Assembly: GCF_030440425.1 (NCBI RefSeq)
Contig: NZ_CP098023.1
Span: 547,501-611,500, forward strand
Direction: 5' to 3'
From: Microbulbifer sp. MI-G
Lineage (GTDB): Bacteria > Pseudomonadota > Gammaproteobacteria > Pseudomonadales > Cellvibrionaceae
Length of the DNA: 64,000 bases
The position numbers were made by a program, and so were the translations under genes. How positions within the stretch are numbered: position 1 is the stretch's first letter; each line of letters begins with the position of its first letter. Positions 21,873 through 31,791 of this stretch are shown piece by piece. A model generated the notes under the pieces. The model made no database searches. It was not told the DNA's origin and worked only from the letters and a program-made list of their open reading frames with translations.

Positions 21873-23882
21873 TTATTTATTGATTAGGGATTTAATCAGA
21901 TTTTTCATCTCTTTGCTGTTGTTGCGCTGGTCAGAAGCCTTTCCCTTGGCCCAGAACTGATAGTGCAGTGCCTTGTCCAGTTTATCGAATTGTGCCATAT
22001 ATTCCGACATATCACCCTGGTTCACATGATCGGATTTGGATTGAAAGACGAATTCCACCGAGAGACTGTCCTCATGGAGTTCAGCCGTACGGGAAAAAGT
22101 GAACCAGGGGTTGTCAATCTCGGTGCTGCCCAACGCTTCCTGCCAGAGCAATTCACCACGAATATTGGCCACAGCACGCTGACGGATATCAACGGGGTGC
22201 ACCAACGCCAAAGGACTTCGTCTGATTGGCCTTTGTGGTTTGGAGATATACTGCACAATACCGGATCCATACAGGGAAAAAATCTTGCGCGCCGAACTCA
22301 ATTTGGCAAACGACTGTATTTGGTAGTGCTCGGATACTTTTAGCCGGTTTTCCTCCAGGTTGTCACTGTAGCTGATCAAAGGGGCAGGGTCGACGCCAGG
22401 ATAATAGGTCGCGATAAAATTGGTATAGCTGTTTTTGATCTGTTCGGAATCCGAGGCCAGAAAAAATCGCCGTACCTGTTCCGCTTTCAGGTGTGAAAAA
22501 GTTGTGTTGACCCTCAGTTCGGCACTGTTGTCTGCCGGGTCTATATCAAACAGTTCTTCAATTTCTGTACTCAGTAGCGACTTTTCTGCAAAACTGGGTT
22601 CCACCCTCTTTAGGGTCCGGGTGGCCGGGGCCACCGGCAGGGCATGTTCGTAGTTAAAGAACCCCTTGTGCCGGAGTTGAATCCCCTGGCCGGCAGCGGT
22701 GGCGTCTACCCAGTATTCCCTGCCATTCAATTGGATCAGGTTGATCACATGATCGAAAGACCCCGGAGAGGGAATATCCCTGCCAATATCCCGACCGCGG
22801 CTGGAGGATACCAGTGCAGGGGAGGAATGCACTCCGAGGTGGGCGAGCATACTGGTTAATAGAAGCGCCTTGTCCTTGCAGTCGCCATAGCGTTTTTCCA
22901 GAGTTGCCCGCGGGGTTCTTGGCTGGTGTGAGTTGATGCCGAGTTCGATGCCAAAATAGCGGATATCCTCCTGCACATAGCGGATTGCTTTGTTCACCGC
23001 CTCTTTTAGTCCGGACTCCTCGCGCCAGGCATCCAGCTGCTTTCTCAAGCTGCCGGGAAGCGTGCGGTCAATGGCATAGAGGCCCCGGGCCCAGGTATTG
23101 ACCTGTTCCCAATTGCTGTAACCAGAGTACTGGATGTAATTCAGTGGATCGTGCCAGGTGGGGTATTCACTCTCTGCGAGCACAGCGGGAACGTCGCGCA
23201 GATCGAGTTCGTAAACATAATTGCTCTGGTGGCGGGAGACTGTCACCGGGTGGTCCCGACGATTGAAGCGGTAATTCAGTTTTTGATCGCTGATAATGCG
23301 TACAAAGCGCCGGTCTACCGACTGGGGCCAGGAGAGATAGAAACGGCCAAAGTCACTGCGCTCAAAAATCGGGTTGCTGCCTTGAATGGTATAAGCGTAA
23401 GTGAGGATATCGCCGGGGCGTATATCCTCAAGGATATAGAGCGCGCTCCACTGCTCTGAATACAGCTTGCTGGAGAGTTCCCGCTCAGTCTGAAAGAGCT
23501 TGAAGGCTGCTTTTTGCAGGCGATTCAGGCGCTTGCCGTCGCGCACAATACTGATATCGTGCACCACCAGGTGTTGAAAAGCCGGGTAGAAGCCAAAGGT
23601 CAACTCGGATATCTCGCCTACTCCCTGTTGGTTCAGTGGCTCCATCTTCAATTGGAAATAGGATTGCTGGTCTTTGCCCTGGTGCAGTATCTGGGAATTG
23701 GACAGATGATACCGGACACTACCCTGTGGAAGCTGTGTACTGTCTACAGGTGTCAGTGTTTTCACCCACGCCGGGGTTGGTTCAACCGTGATCTCAGGGT
23801 CGGCTTTTGCGAGGCATGTGACAAGGAAAAGTACAGTGGCCAGTATCTGACCGAGAAAGCGATATCTCAAAGCGGGCCTCAA
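21873..23882 (-). CDS. Exported DUF3857 / transglutaminase-like protein
   Basis: The 669-residue protein begins with a signal peptide (cleavage near AKADPE). An N-terminal DUF3857 beta domain (about 50-260) is followed by a transglutaminase-like core with a Cys in RYGDCKDKALLL near 338, a His in SFDHVINLI near 380 and an Asp in YWVDATAAG near 395, so the Cys-His-Asp triad is complete. A C-terminal beta-rich region follows. The family is common in Bacteroidetes and gammaproteobacteria; its substrates are unknown. No neighbours suggest a partner. Confidence 0.9.
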   Translation of the reverse strand: MRPALRYRFLGQILATVLFLVTCLAKADPEITVEPTPAWVKTLTPVDSTQLPQGSVRYHLSNSQILHQGKDQQSYFQLKMEPLNQQGVGEISELTFGFYPAFQHLVVHDISIVRDGKRLNRLQKAAFKLFQTERELSSKLYSEQWSALYILEDIRPGDILTYAYTIQGSNPIFERSDFGRFYLSWPQSVDRRFVRIISDQKLNYRFNRRDHPVTVSRHQSNYVYELDLRDVPAVLAESEYPTWHDPLNYIQYSGYSNWEQVNTWARGLYAIDRTLPGSLRKQLDAWREESGLKEAVNKAIRYVQEDIRYFGIELGINSHQPRTPRATLEKRYGDCKDKALLLTSMLAHLGVHSSPALVSSSRGRDIGRDIPSPGSFDHVINLIQLNGREYWVDATAAGQGIQLRHKGFFNYEHALPVAPATRTLKRVEPSFAEKSLLSTEIEELFDIDPADNSAELRVNTTFSHLKAEQVRRFFLASDSEQIKNSYTNFIATYYPGVDPAPLISYSDNLEENRLKVSEHYQIQSFAKLSSARKIFSLYGSGIVQYISKPQRPIRRSPLALVHPVDIRQRAVANIRGELLWQEALGSTEIDNPWFTFSRTAELHEDSLSVEFVFQSKSDHVNQGDMSEYMAQFDKLDKALHYQFWAKGKASDQRNNSKEMKNLIKSLINK

Positions 23883-24420
23883 TGGTTCTCTTCAATGGAT
23901 CTTCCGACACCGGGCAGGGTACTGGCGCGGGGAATAATACAGCGTGAGCGGCAGTGTCTTCTGGCCCCCTCGACCATCGCTCGAATAACCCCGGTGCTGT
24001 GTTTGCAGCGGCGTCCTTCTCTTATTGTTTGCAACTGCGGTTTTACCACCGGCTGGGCGGTTAATATACCCTAACAGGTGTCTGGATTATATCCGATTGT
24101 GCAGCCAAAACTTTGGGGTTTTCTGCTTGCTGAGGATTGTGATGGGAGCCTGGGAGTTCAGCGGGCCGGTATCCAGTGGATACGGTGCAGTGGTGAGGTG
24201 AGCGCAAAAGCCAACAAATGGGCCGGACAGGGTGTGATCACGCCGCGTGCAAACTGAGCCTAAACAGCTATGGCACAGGCCGCGGTGACTTGTGCTATGC
24301 AAGGCCCACTCGATGCCCATCGGTGGTTTCAGGGAGAGAGCGGCTGTCACCAGCCGCCAAACGGATTGTTCATAACCGGTCTGGTGGCTGGCACGGGCAT
24401 AGCGGTAGAGCTATCGGGGT
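23883..24420. other. Intergenic, no gene seen
   Basis: About 540 bases between two minus-strand genes. Short open frames only, without motifs. Confidence 0.45.
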
Positions 24421-25275
24421 TTACGGATTGGATTGTGGCTGTTGAACCGGTACCGCCTCCAGCTTTTCCCTCAGCTCCTTGAGCTTCTCTTTTACCCGGA
24501 TGGCATTTTCCGGCCCCATACGAATCATCAGCTTCTGCACGCCCGGCAGTTTTTCCAGCTTGGGATCGGCAAACTTGTAGTATACCGAAGGGCGCACGAG
24601 TTGGATGGGGCCCTCAATTTCCGGTGCTGCGAGCACTTTGTCAATGGCTTCCAGCACCACCTGGTGGAAAGTTTTATTGCGAATACCCAGTTCAGCATAG
24701 GCCTGTGCCAGGCGTGGGTACCAGTACTGGTAGAGACTAACTGCGGCTTCTGTATTCATCAGGGCGAACAAGCGCACGGGCTGATCATAGCGGCGGTAGT
24801 TGCTTGGTGACAGCTGATAGCCCTCCACAGAGGAGCCGGTAACCAAAATAGGACCCCGGAGTTTCCTTAAGGGCCGGTGCTTGTAAATCAGCGTACCGCG
24901 GGAACCAGCATTGATCGCGGCTACCCACTTGCGAATCACTTCACTGGGGACCAGCCAGCGGGACAGGGCATTGTCTGGGGCCAGGCCCATCAAATCCTGA
25001 TAGGCAGACTTGTCACTGTTGTTAAGTGGAGGCGGTGGTGCTCTGCCCGGTTCTTCGGCTGGTGCGGGTTCCGGGGGTTTGGGCTCGGGGGCCTGCTCTT
25101 GCGGTTGCGCCAGGGTTTCCGGTTCGGGTGCTGTCTTGGGTTCCTCAATGATGGTTGTGGAGGGAATTTCTTTTTTCTGTTCGTCGCCGGTCCAGAGCCA
25201 ATAGGCTGCTGCTGCGACGATGATCACCACAATAATTCCGATGATCCACCCTTGCCTAGATTGTTGTTCCGACAT
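24421..25275 (-). CDS. DUF3014-family membrane-anchored protein
   Basis: From the ATG at 25275 the protein is 284 residues, with one transmembrane helix near the N terminus (WIIGIIVVIIVAAAAYWLW), a Pro/Glu-rich periplasmic linker (about 40-85) and a C-terminal domain with DKSAYQDLMGLAPDNALSRWL, YRRYDQPVRLFALM and LVRPSVYYKFADPKLE that matches DUF3014. Function is not established. The open frame continues upstream to 25428, but the ATG used is preceded by an AGG-rich site (GGAGG) and begins a normal signal-anchor. Confidence 0.85.
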   Translation of the reverse strand: MSEQQSRQGWIIGIIVVIIVAAAAYWLWTGDEQKKEIPSTTIIEEPKTAPEPETLAQPQEQAPEPKPPEPAPAEEPGRAPPPPLNNSDKSAYQDLMGLAPDNALSRWLVPSEVIRKWVAAINAGSRGTLIYKHRPLRKLRGPILVTGSSVEGYQLSPSNYRRYDQPVRLFALMNTEAAVSLYQYWYPRLAQAYAELGIRNKTFHQVVLEAIDKVLAAPEIEGPIQLVRPSVYYKFADPKLEKLPGVQKLMIRMGPENAIRVKEKLKELREKLEAVPVQQPQSNP

Positions 25276-25827
25276 TCCCTGCCTCCTTCTGTTGCAATCA
25301 GAATGTTTCGGTTTGACCACGGCAAAGCCTAACGGTTTCTCCGTAGTGTATGGGTTTAACATTACTCTCTGCTGCAGCCAGTCGCAAAGGGGAATTGCAT
25401 CTCCCTTGCCTAGGGCAATATCCGGCAAAAGGATTCGACTCCGCAGTCGTGGTCATACTTTCTAAATCTGTGCGCAGGTGGATGTGGGGTTGTCTGTGCT
25501 GCAGGGGTGGGCTGTGCAAATTGCGGACCGCAAAAGCAGGGCAAATGGTGAAAATACCATGATCGGTGATGAAGACTGTTGGTAAACCACTCCGGATATT
25601 TCGATCTATTGTCATCCAAGTTGCGGAGAGCGGGTTGAAAAATGGATAGGGTAAAACGGGCCGGTCGAGAGGCGGTGGCTTGCGGGTTGGCGAATCCCTG
25701 AAGAGTTTGCACTGTCCTGTTGCTCTGGTGATGCAGTGTCTTCCGGGTCGAGCGAATCCTTGTGGCAAGCGCTTTGTGCGGTACACTCATGCAGTGAACC
25801 GTTCGTTTTTCAGCAGGGAGGCGTTAT
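25276..25827. other. Intergenic between divergent genes, no gene seen
   Basis: About 550 bases that must hold the promoters of the DUF3014 and DUF3500 genes. No regulator box was recognised. Frames open here show no family motif. Confidence 0.45.
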
Positions 25828-26889
25828 ATGAAATGTACTTTGGTCCTGGTTCTTGCACTGGTGCTGGCCGATTCGATTGCCGCGCACGAGGCACCGACTC
25901 ACAAACACGCTCAACTGATCCCGATCCCGGCCTATCGCAAGCCTTATGGTGAAGCGGGTGCGCAAGCTTCACGGCAAGCCGCCAAAGCTTTCCTGGCAGC
26001 TTTGAGTGAAACGACCGGGAAGCGGTTGATGTTTGCGCTCAATGCTCCGGAGCGCGCGGGTTGGTCCAACCTGCCTGCTGGTATTGTGGATCGTACAGGC
26101 ATTGCTGTTGCCGAACTCTCTGATGAACAACGCGGCCTCCTGTTTGATTTTCTGGCTTCGTCTCTGAGTGAGGAGGGCTATGGGAGAGTCATGGATATCA
26201 TGGCCGCGGAAGCTTTCCTGAGCAGCGACCGCCGTGCCCGGCGCCTGCAGTGGGACCCGCAGAACTATTGGATATCCTTCTATGGGACCCCATCTGCGGA
26301 CTTGCCTTGGGGGTGGCAATATGGTGGCCACCATCTGGTGTTGAATATGTCGGTTGCAAACAACAAGGTCGAGACTCTGTCGCCCAGTTTCGTTGGCACC
26401 GAACCCGCAGTGTTTTCCCTGAATGGTGTTGACTATGCATCCATGGTCGATATGCACCAAGCCGGATATGCGGTCTATTCGGCCCTTGATGCCGAGCAGC
26501 GGGCAGAGGCCGATGCAGAGCGTGTTCCGCGGGATGTTCAAACCGGGCCGGGCAAGGATGGTGTCATCCCACCAGTGATCGGCATTCGTGCCTCAAAACT
26601 GCGCAATGAACAGAAGGCCCTGTTGCTCACGGCGATTCAAAAATGGGTTGCCATTCAGCCCTCGGAAAATGCCGCACCCCGAATGGCCCAGATTGAAAGT
26701 GAACTCAACCAGACACATTTTGCCTGGATTGGTGAAAACACCAGCAACACCCCCGCCTATATGCGTATCCAAGGCCCGACACTGATCATCGAGTTGCTTT
26801 CCACCGGAGGCAATGTCGGCGAAAATGCCAGTGGCAAAGGCCACTACCATTCCATTTATCGCAACCCCTCAATGGAGTATGGCGGTTAG
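25828..26889 (+). CDS. Exported DUF3500-family protein
   Basis: The 353-residue protein has a signal peptide (cleavage near SIAAHE). The body carries the DUF3500 block SFYGTPSADLPWGWQYGGHHLVLNMSV near 150-175 and a histidine-containing C terminus GKGHYHSIYRNPSMEYGG. Proteins of this family are exported and functionally uncharacterised; the conserved Gly-Gly-His-His suggests a metal site, which is an inference. AGGGAGG lies just before the ATG. Monocistronic. Confidence 0.9.
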   Translation: MKCTLVLVLALVLADSIAAHEAPTHKHAQLIPIPAYRKPYGEAGAQASRQAAKAFLAALSETTGKRLMFALNAPERAGWSNLPAGIVDRTGIAVAELSDEQRGLLFDFLASSLSEEGYGRVMDIMAAEAFLSSDRRARRLQWDPQNYWISFYGTPSADLPWGWQYGGHHLVLNMSVANNKVETLSPSFVGTEPAVFSLNGVDYASMVDMHQAGYAVYSALDAEQRAEADAERVPRDVQTGPGKDGVIPPVIGIRASKLRNEQKALLLTAIQKWVAIQPSENAAPRMAQIESELNQTHFAWIGENTSNTPAYMRIQGPTLIIELLSTGGNVGENASGKGHYHSIYRNPSMEYGG

Positions 26890-27040
26890 GGGCTGGAGAC
26901 CCCAGAGCCGCCTGACCGTTTATTGCACAGGGTTGCCCGCCGCGGGTATCCCGGTCAGGCGTCCGGCATATAGGTCAAGCCGCTGTGATACGCAGCGGCA
27001 GGATGCCTGCCACGGTACCCGGTCAAGGAAAATGTTGGGT

Positions 27041-27064
27041 AAAACGGCCCTGCGCCAGGGCCGG
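27041..27064 (-). terminator. Terminator after uspE
   Basis: On the minus strand GGCCCTG and CAGGGCC form a stem with a GCG loop, followed by GTTTT. It begins at the uspE stop codon. Confidence 0.7.
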
Positions 27065-27916
27065 TCAGTCGGTTTTCATCTCCGTGGTGGTAAACTGGTT
27101 GCACACCATCACATCCACATCCAACTGACCAATCACGCGCTCTGCGGTATTGCCGCGCAGCAGAGAGCCTGTGGCACCGTACTGGTTCAGGGTGCCCATT
27201 ACCACCAGGTCCGCGTCGATCTCGCGGGCCACGGCCTCCACCACATCACTGGTATATCCCCGCTTCACGTGAATGCGGTGGGTGGGTACGCCGGTCTTGT
27301 CGGCAAGCTTCGCCAGGGCGCCGCGGTCCGGGTAGAGCATGGAGTCCAGGTAGGCGTTGACTAAGTGCAGTTCCGCGCCGTAGTGGCCGGCGATATAGGT
27401 GGCGCGCTCACTGATCTGGCGATTCAACTGGCGCTGTTCCAGGGTTTTGGCCTGGTAATTCACTGTGGCCAGTACCACTTTGCGCGCCTCTTTGGCGCCG
27501 GGGCGGATCAGTACTACCGGGCAGCGCGCGGTCTTGAGAACTCGCCATTTGGATTCGGCGAAAGTGAAGCGGCGGCTGCTCTTGGCATGCACTGGAAGGT
27601 AGATCATTTCCGCATCGCAGCGCTTGGCTTCCTGTACGATTGCGGCCTGCCAGTCGCTGGACCAGCACACTGTAATCTCGCAGGTGAGCCCGGCGGCGGC
27701 AATCGGTTCGCGGATCTGCTCGCGGAACCAGGACTCGTCTCGGAAGAGATGATCGTTGACCGCACGGGTATCGACGGCTTCACCATCGACCGCCACAAAT
27801 ACTGCCAGGCGCGGCTGGGGATTGCGCCCCCTGGCAGTGGTCAGCGCCCGCTCCAGCGCCACGTGCTTTTCGTCGTTGGGGTCCACCACCACAAATAGGG
27901 TGCTCTGCTGTTCCAT
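27065..27916 (-). CDS. uspE: Universal stress protein E, tandem Usp domains
   Basis: The 283-residue protein is two Usp domains in tandem (about 5-145 and 150-275). The second has the ATP-type signature MGTLNQYGATGSLLRGNTAERV near 245; the first has VHAKSSRRFTFAESKWRVLK. Length and layout match E. coli UspE, a cytoplasmic stress and motility-related protein. The ATG at 27916 is preceded by AGGAGG; the frame is open a further 24 codons upstream. Confidence 0.93.
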   Translation of the reverse strand: MEQQSTLFVVVDPNDEKHVALERALTTARGRNPQPRLAVFVAVDGEAVDTRAVNDHLFRDESWFREQIREPIAAAGLTCEITVCWSSDWQAAIVQEAKRCDAEMIYLPVHAKSSRRFTFAESKWRVLKTARCPVVLIRPGAKEARKVVLATVNYQAKTLEQRQLNRQISERATYIAGHYGAELHLVNAYLDSMLYPDRGALAKLADKTGVPTHRIHVKRGYTSDVVEAVAREIDADLVVMGTLNQYGATGSLLRGNTAERVIGQLDVDVMVCNQFTTTEMKTD

Positions 27917-28893
27917 CTTTCCTCCTGGGTATAAAGGGTTAGCGGCCCCCAGCATATGGCGGTGGGCCTTTGGGTTTGAATGTATCACGGGATGCAGGTG
28001 GCGCGGAAAATTTGCTGATGGTGACTATAGTTTTACGCGCCAAATCCCCGAGTGCACGCGCATAGTGGGGTATTGCAGCGGTATTGTATAGAGGTATAAC
28101 ACAGGCATGGGGCAAGGCTGCCGCTGTCCACCTGAACCGGCAGCCTGCCGGTAGTGATTGCGGAGGAAAACGGCACTTGATCTGGCCCTTGAGACTCCCT
28201 GTAAAGTGCCTCTGTATTGCCCCTGAGATGCCCCAAAGCTAATGGCTTGACCTTAAGGCCGGATGAGAGGGCTCCTGGGCATCTGGATTGTGTTTCTGCA
28301 GGGTAGGTGGGGTTTGTCCGCGTTTTACAGGGGAGGAGAAGGTGACTAGAGAGCATAGGGATCACTCAATGGTAGCCGGTGGCTTTTTGCCGGGATTGTT
28401 GTGCATACGGATTAACCGCAAATAAGCGTGTGTTTATAACCCTTACAGGGTGCAGGCGGAATGGGAAAAGCAGCCTAGAGCGGCAGAAAAGGGGGTGTGC
28501 CTCACGCAAATAGAGTGTTATGGATAGCATTTGTCTATGAGTTTGCAGAACCTCAAATTTCTCAGACCTAACAGTGAGGAGCAGAGCTGCCTATTTGTCC
28601 CAATAGCGCGCTTGTGGCAATGGATAGTTTGCCCAGGATGGCATCGCAAGGCGAATAACAAGATCAAAGAAAAAGAGCTGGAGAGTCAGACAAGGGGTGT
28701 AAAACTGGCGCCTGAAGTACCTCTGGTAAACGAGCAGTGCTCGGGCTGAGAGGGACACTACGTGATTGTGTCAGAAAAATAGGCCGTAACAATTTCAGCG
28801 CAGGTTTGCGCCCTGGCTGTCGGCTAGTTGAGCCAACCGCAATACTTATTTTTTGTTATTCGGCTCAAAGTATTTTTAATTTGTGTTAAATCT
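27917..28893. other. Long intergenic stretch, no gene seen
   Basis: About 980 bases marking the change from GC-rich core sequence to the AT-richer accessory stretch. TTGAGCC (28828-28834) and GGCTCAA (28862-28868) form an inverted repeat with a 27-base T-rich spacer, possibly a weak terminator for the VOC gene. Nothing else was recognised. Confidence 0.45.
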
Positions 28894-29292
28894 CTATCGA
28901 TACTCCCCTGTTGCTTCTATAGTCTGAACAATATCCAGATAAATTCCATTTACATCTTTTACACAAAAATGGCGCTGTCCCCAGTCTTCTGAACGGATTT
29001 CCAGGACAATGTCTAGTGCACATTGCTTTGCTGCGGCAAATGCTGAATCTGCATCCTCAACTTCAAGACTAAAAATTACCCCATTTCCATTATATGCTTT
29101 ATGAAACATATTTGGTTGTGTTGGCTGATCTGGTAACATAAATCCAATTTGAACGCCAGAGTTTGATATGAGGTGTAGATACCATGTGTTTTCAAATGCA
29201 ATATTAAATCCAAAATACTTTGAGTAGAAATTTTTTGCAGCCTTGAGGTCCTTAACGATGAATACTGGAAATGAATTCATTAAGTCTATCAT
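28894..29292 (-). CDS. VOC-superfamily (glyoxalase/bleomycin-resistance fold) protein
   Basis: The 132-residue single-domain protein has the VOC beta-alpha-beta-beta-beta layout: PVFIVKDLKAAKNFYSKYFGF at the start, a central VIFSLEVEDADSAFAAAKQ and the final GQRHFCVKDVNGIYLDIVQ with the usual acidic residue. Members range from glyoxalases to antibiotic-sequestering proteins and dioxygenases; the specific activity cannot be assigned. The initiator may be the ATG at 29292 or the in-frame ATG 12 bases later. AT-rich compared with core genes. Confidence 0.88.
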   Translation of the reverse strand: MIDLMNSFPVFIVKDLKAAKNFYSKYFGFNIAFENTWYLHLISNSGVQIGFMLPDQPTQPNMFHKAYNGNGVIFSLEVEDADSAFAAAKQCALDIVLEIRSEDWGQRHFCVKDVNGIYLDIVQTIEATGEYR

Positions 29293-29521
29293 TCTTATTT
29301 GCCTTTCTATTGTTGCAGATTAAGTTTTACCAAGTTTATGATTCTTAAGGTGCCTAATGAGAAGTGATCTTTGAGGCCATAATATCTAGCGAGATGTGCA
29401 TGTTATAATTGATGCTGTATTAATTTTCCTATCGAGGAATCACTCTAATTATACAGTTTCACTATTGTCTAAATTGCAGGTCCGCTGTGAAGACACTCAC
29501 AGAGTTAGATTGTATAATCGA

Positions 29522-29944
29522 TTATCGCCGAATCTGACGTATCAAGGCTGTCGCATTCGCTTTAGCTACCAATTTGCCGTCTTGTTTCAGTTCGCCTTCC
29601 AAAAAGCATACGTTCTGCCCTTTGGAAACTATCCGTCCATATCCAACCAGTTTTCCTACTCTGGCGGACGCAATAAACTGGATGCTAAGCTCAAGTGTAG
29701 GGGCAAATTCGTCTTCTTTTAGGGTGGCAGCGAGCGCCGGGCCCATTGTATCATCAAGCATTGCCGCCAAGAATCCACCCTGGATATTTCCAACCGGATT
29801 TGTGAATGCAGGTTTCCCCTCGAATTCTATTTCAATGGTGCCAAGTCCCCTAGAAACCTCGATTATCTGAGCGCCTAGAGTTGCTGCAGCATTGGGTATG
29901 GGGAAATCTCCGTTTTGTATTTTACTGAATAGACTTTCGCACAT
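29522..29944 (-). CDS. PaaI-type hotdog-fold acyl-CoA thioesterase
   Basis: The 140-residue protein contains the hotdog signature NPVGNIQGGFLAAMLDDTMGPA near 48-70 and the later LSIQFIASARVGKLVGYGRIVSKGQ and FLEGELKQDGKLVAKANATA. Family members hydrolyse acyl-CoA thioesters, for example phenylacetyl-CoA derivatives. The start codon lies 23 bases inside a truncated signal-peptidase-like frame on the same strand, so the thioesterase may have been joined to a foreign 5' context by a rearrangement. Confidence 0.9.
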   Translation of the reverse strand: MCESLFSKIQNGDFPIPNAAATLGAQIIEVSRGLGTIEIEFEGKPAFTNPVGNIQGGFLAAMLDDTMGPALAATLKEDEFAPTLELSIQFIASARVGKLVGYGRIVSKGQNVCFLEGELKQDGKLVAKANATALIRQIRR

Positions 29945-30143
29945 GGTCTGCCCTTGTGGATAGTGAATGGTAACGACAATGATGTTTTGTGGGAAATCGA
30001 TCGCCTTTGACGATTGATGACTTCATTGAGTCGGCTGGAACTGCATCCCAATCGGCACATGTATTGCGAAGGATGAATATTAAGGGAAGTAGTGGCAGAA
30101 CTGAAGTACGGCTATTCCATGCTTTAAAGCTCCAGTCGCTCAT
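29922..30143 (-). pseudogene. Truncated signal peptidase I (S26) fragment
   Basis: Starting at the ATG at 30143 the frame gives 73 residues. A transmembrane helix (VLPLLPLIFILRN) runs into ADWDAVPADSMKSSIVKGD, which matches the N-terminal anchor and catalytic-serine box of signal peptidase I (typically ADWxxVPSxSMxPT-xxGDR). The following KHHCRYHSLSTRADHV still resembles the K-AY-..-RGDIV segment. The protein then stops, well before the box that carries the catalytic lysine, so it cannot be a working peptidase. It overlaps the thioesterase start. Confidence 0.6.
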
Positions 30144-30526
30144 TTCAAATTCCGTAATAAATTTGTATCTGATCAGAGTGCTGTAAAAAAGGATGGGAAG
30201 AAAAATTTCAGTTCTAACTGGGCAGTACACCTTGCCGTTCTTAGGTTCTGAACAAAGCCAATCAAATCCAGAGCGTGACACTAAAATCATCTTAGTAGTT
30301 TGCAATACAAAAGTTCTCCATCGTGCCCGGAACCTACCTCAACCCTTGACATACTTAGCTGAAATCTATACCAGTATACGGTGGGCTTGTTGAAGGTCAA
30401 TACTCAGCTTGTATGTATCGGCAAGCGCAGACGTTCAAATTGTGGATAAAATAACTCTTTTGCCGATGCGCAAAGTGCAATGGAATTTGTGGTTCGAGCG
30501 CATAGAAGAAAAGGAGTAAGTCGCAT
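30144..30526. other. Intergenic, no gene seen
   Basis: About 380 AT-rich bases. No RNA gene or attC-like site recognised. Confidence 0.45.
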
Positions 30527-30937
30527 TTATGTCATTGATGATTGTACAAATTTATTCAGTGCTCTCATTGCTTTTTTTGCCAATGCACTTTGAACAAAAA
30601 TATGATCATGGTAATAACCAGCAACTACATTGGCACTAATTCCATGCTTGGCCAGCTTTGTTGAAACTGCTGCAGTCAACCCAACAGCATCAAGGCTTGA
30701 ATGCACATTTAATATGATTTTTTTGAATGAGAATGGATAGGGAAGATCTTTTTCATCTGCCCGGTACCTGGGAATAATCAGTGTCAGCCCCTCAGGCTCT
30801 TGAATTGAGGCTACCGGTGCTAAGTCCGTGTGATTCCCGTATAGAGAATTCTCAAAAGTAAGAAATACAAACTCACCCCCCACTAGTTCTGGAGATATGG
30901 ATGCCAGCAGTTTGGTTAACTTATTTTCTCCGTCCAT
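30527..30937 (-). CDS. ACT-domain protein (ACT_3/PF10000-like)
   Basis: The 136-residue protein is built of two ACT-like halves. The first has LASISPELVGGEFVFLTFE and ASIQEPEGLTLIIPR; the second has FKKIILNVHSSLDAVGLTAAVSTKLAKHGISANVVAGYYHDHIFV. This is the pattern of stand-alone ACT proteins that bind small ligands such as amino acids. No enzyme partner lies nearby, so its role is open. Complete in length. Confidence 0.85.
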   Translation of the reverse strand: MDGENKLTKLLASISPELVGGEFVFLTFENSLYGNHTDLAPVASIQEPEGLTLIIPRYRADEKDLPYPFSFKKIILNVHSSLDAVGLTAAVSTKLAKHGISANVVAGYYHDHIFVQSALAKKAMRALNKFVQSSMT

Positions 30938-31150
30938 AAAATGCTCGTTGTGCGTCTATTTATAGGGTAATTTCTTATTTTCAAGTAATGGCAAAGACCA
31001 GAAATTATTACTCTGTGCTTGCTCGATATCAAAAGGCATTTAAAGCTGATGTGGCTTACATTTAGCACCTCCTGTTGAGGGGGGTTAGCTAGTTTTTGGA
31101 TAATAAATAAAAATCGCTTTCTCGAGTTAATGAAGCAACGCTTTATTCGA

Positions 31151-31588
31151 TTAGGTATGCAGGTGAGCAATACGCAAATTTTTCAGCAGCCCTACACCTG
31201 TCAGAAGTGCGGATAACAATAAGTTGAAGGTGCCGAAATAGATCAGCCAGCGAAATTCTGGCAAGAACGCAACTCCAAAGAAACCGCCAGAGATTGAGAC
31301 CGCTGCTATGGGTGCACTTACTCGTGACAGCCATTTCATAGAAGAGGACAACTTGGCAGAGTCAATTAAGATTTGCATGACTAAGGATAGTATTACCCAA
31401 ACGCCGGCATGTGCATGTCCGGCACGCCAGAGGGCAAACTGCACTTCATCCAACGCAATGCCCTCGGCGCCAAAGCCAGATACACCTTGTGTAAGAATGC
31501 TCAGCAAGGTTATACCTCCATACATGATGGTTGGAATACTGAGCAGTATTATACCAGAAACAAGTTTAGCCTCTCGGGATAACTGCAT
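31151..31588 (-). CDS. Four-helix membrane protein of unknown function
   Basis: The 145-residue protein has about four transmembrane helices (12-33, 55-75, 90-112, 116-137). A WRAGHAHAGVWVIL motif at the second helix has two histidines placed so that they could bind heme or metal. I do not recognise an established family name. Stand-alone, AT-rich gene with about 210 bases to the ACT gene downstream. Confidence 0.75.
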   Translation of the reverse strand: MQLSREAKLVSGIILLSIPTIMYGGITLLSILTQGVSGFGAEGIALDEVQFALWRAGHAHAGVWVILSLVMQILIDSAKLSSSMKWLSRVSAPIAAVSISGGFFGVAFLPEFRWLIYFGTFNLLLSALLTGVGLLKNLRIAHLHT

Positions 31589-31791
31589 AAATCAATCCTC
31601 GTTGTTTTTCTTAAAATTAGACATTGACTACGATTATAGTTGGTGAAAGGAGTGAGTATTATGGAGGTTAATTATTAGGATGCAAATTGGTACGCATACT
31701 ATTATTTATTACTTCGAGTCAGTAGCTGATTTTATTTTTGTACAAAAGTGCTAGTTGAGGGCGTTGAGGCCAGGCTCTCATTCAGGCCCAA

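Noticed and set aside
25420..25460. tRNA or tmRNA T-arm (GGATTCGACTCC)
   Set aside because: The stem is only three base pairs, and no acceptor, D or anticodon arm can be folded around it.
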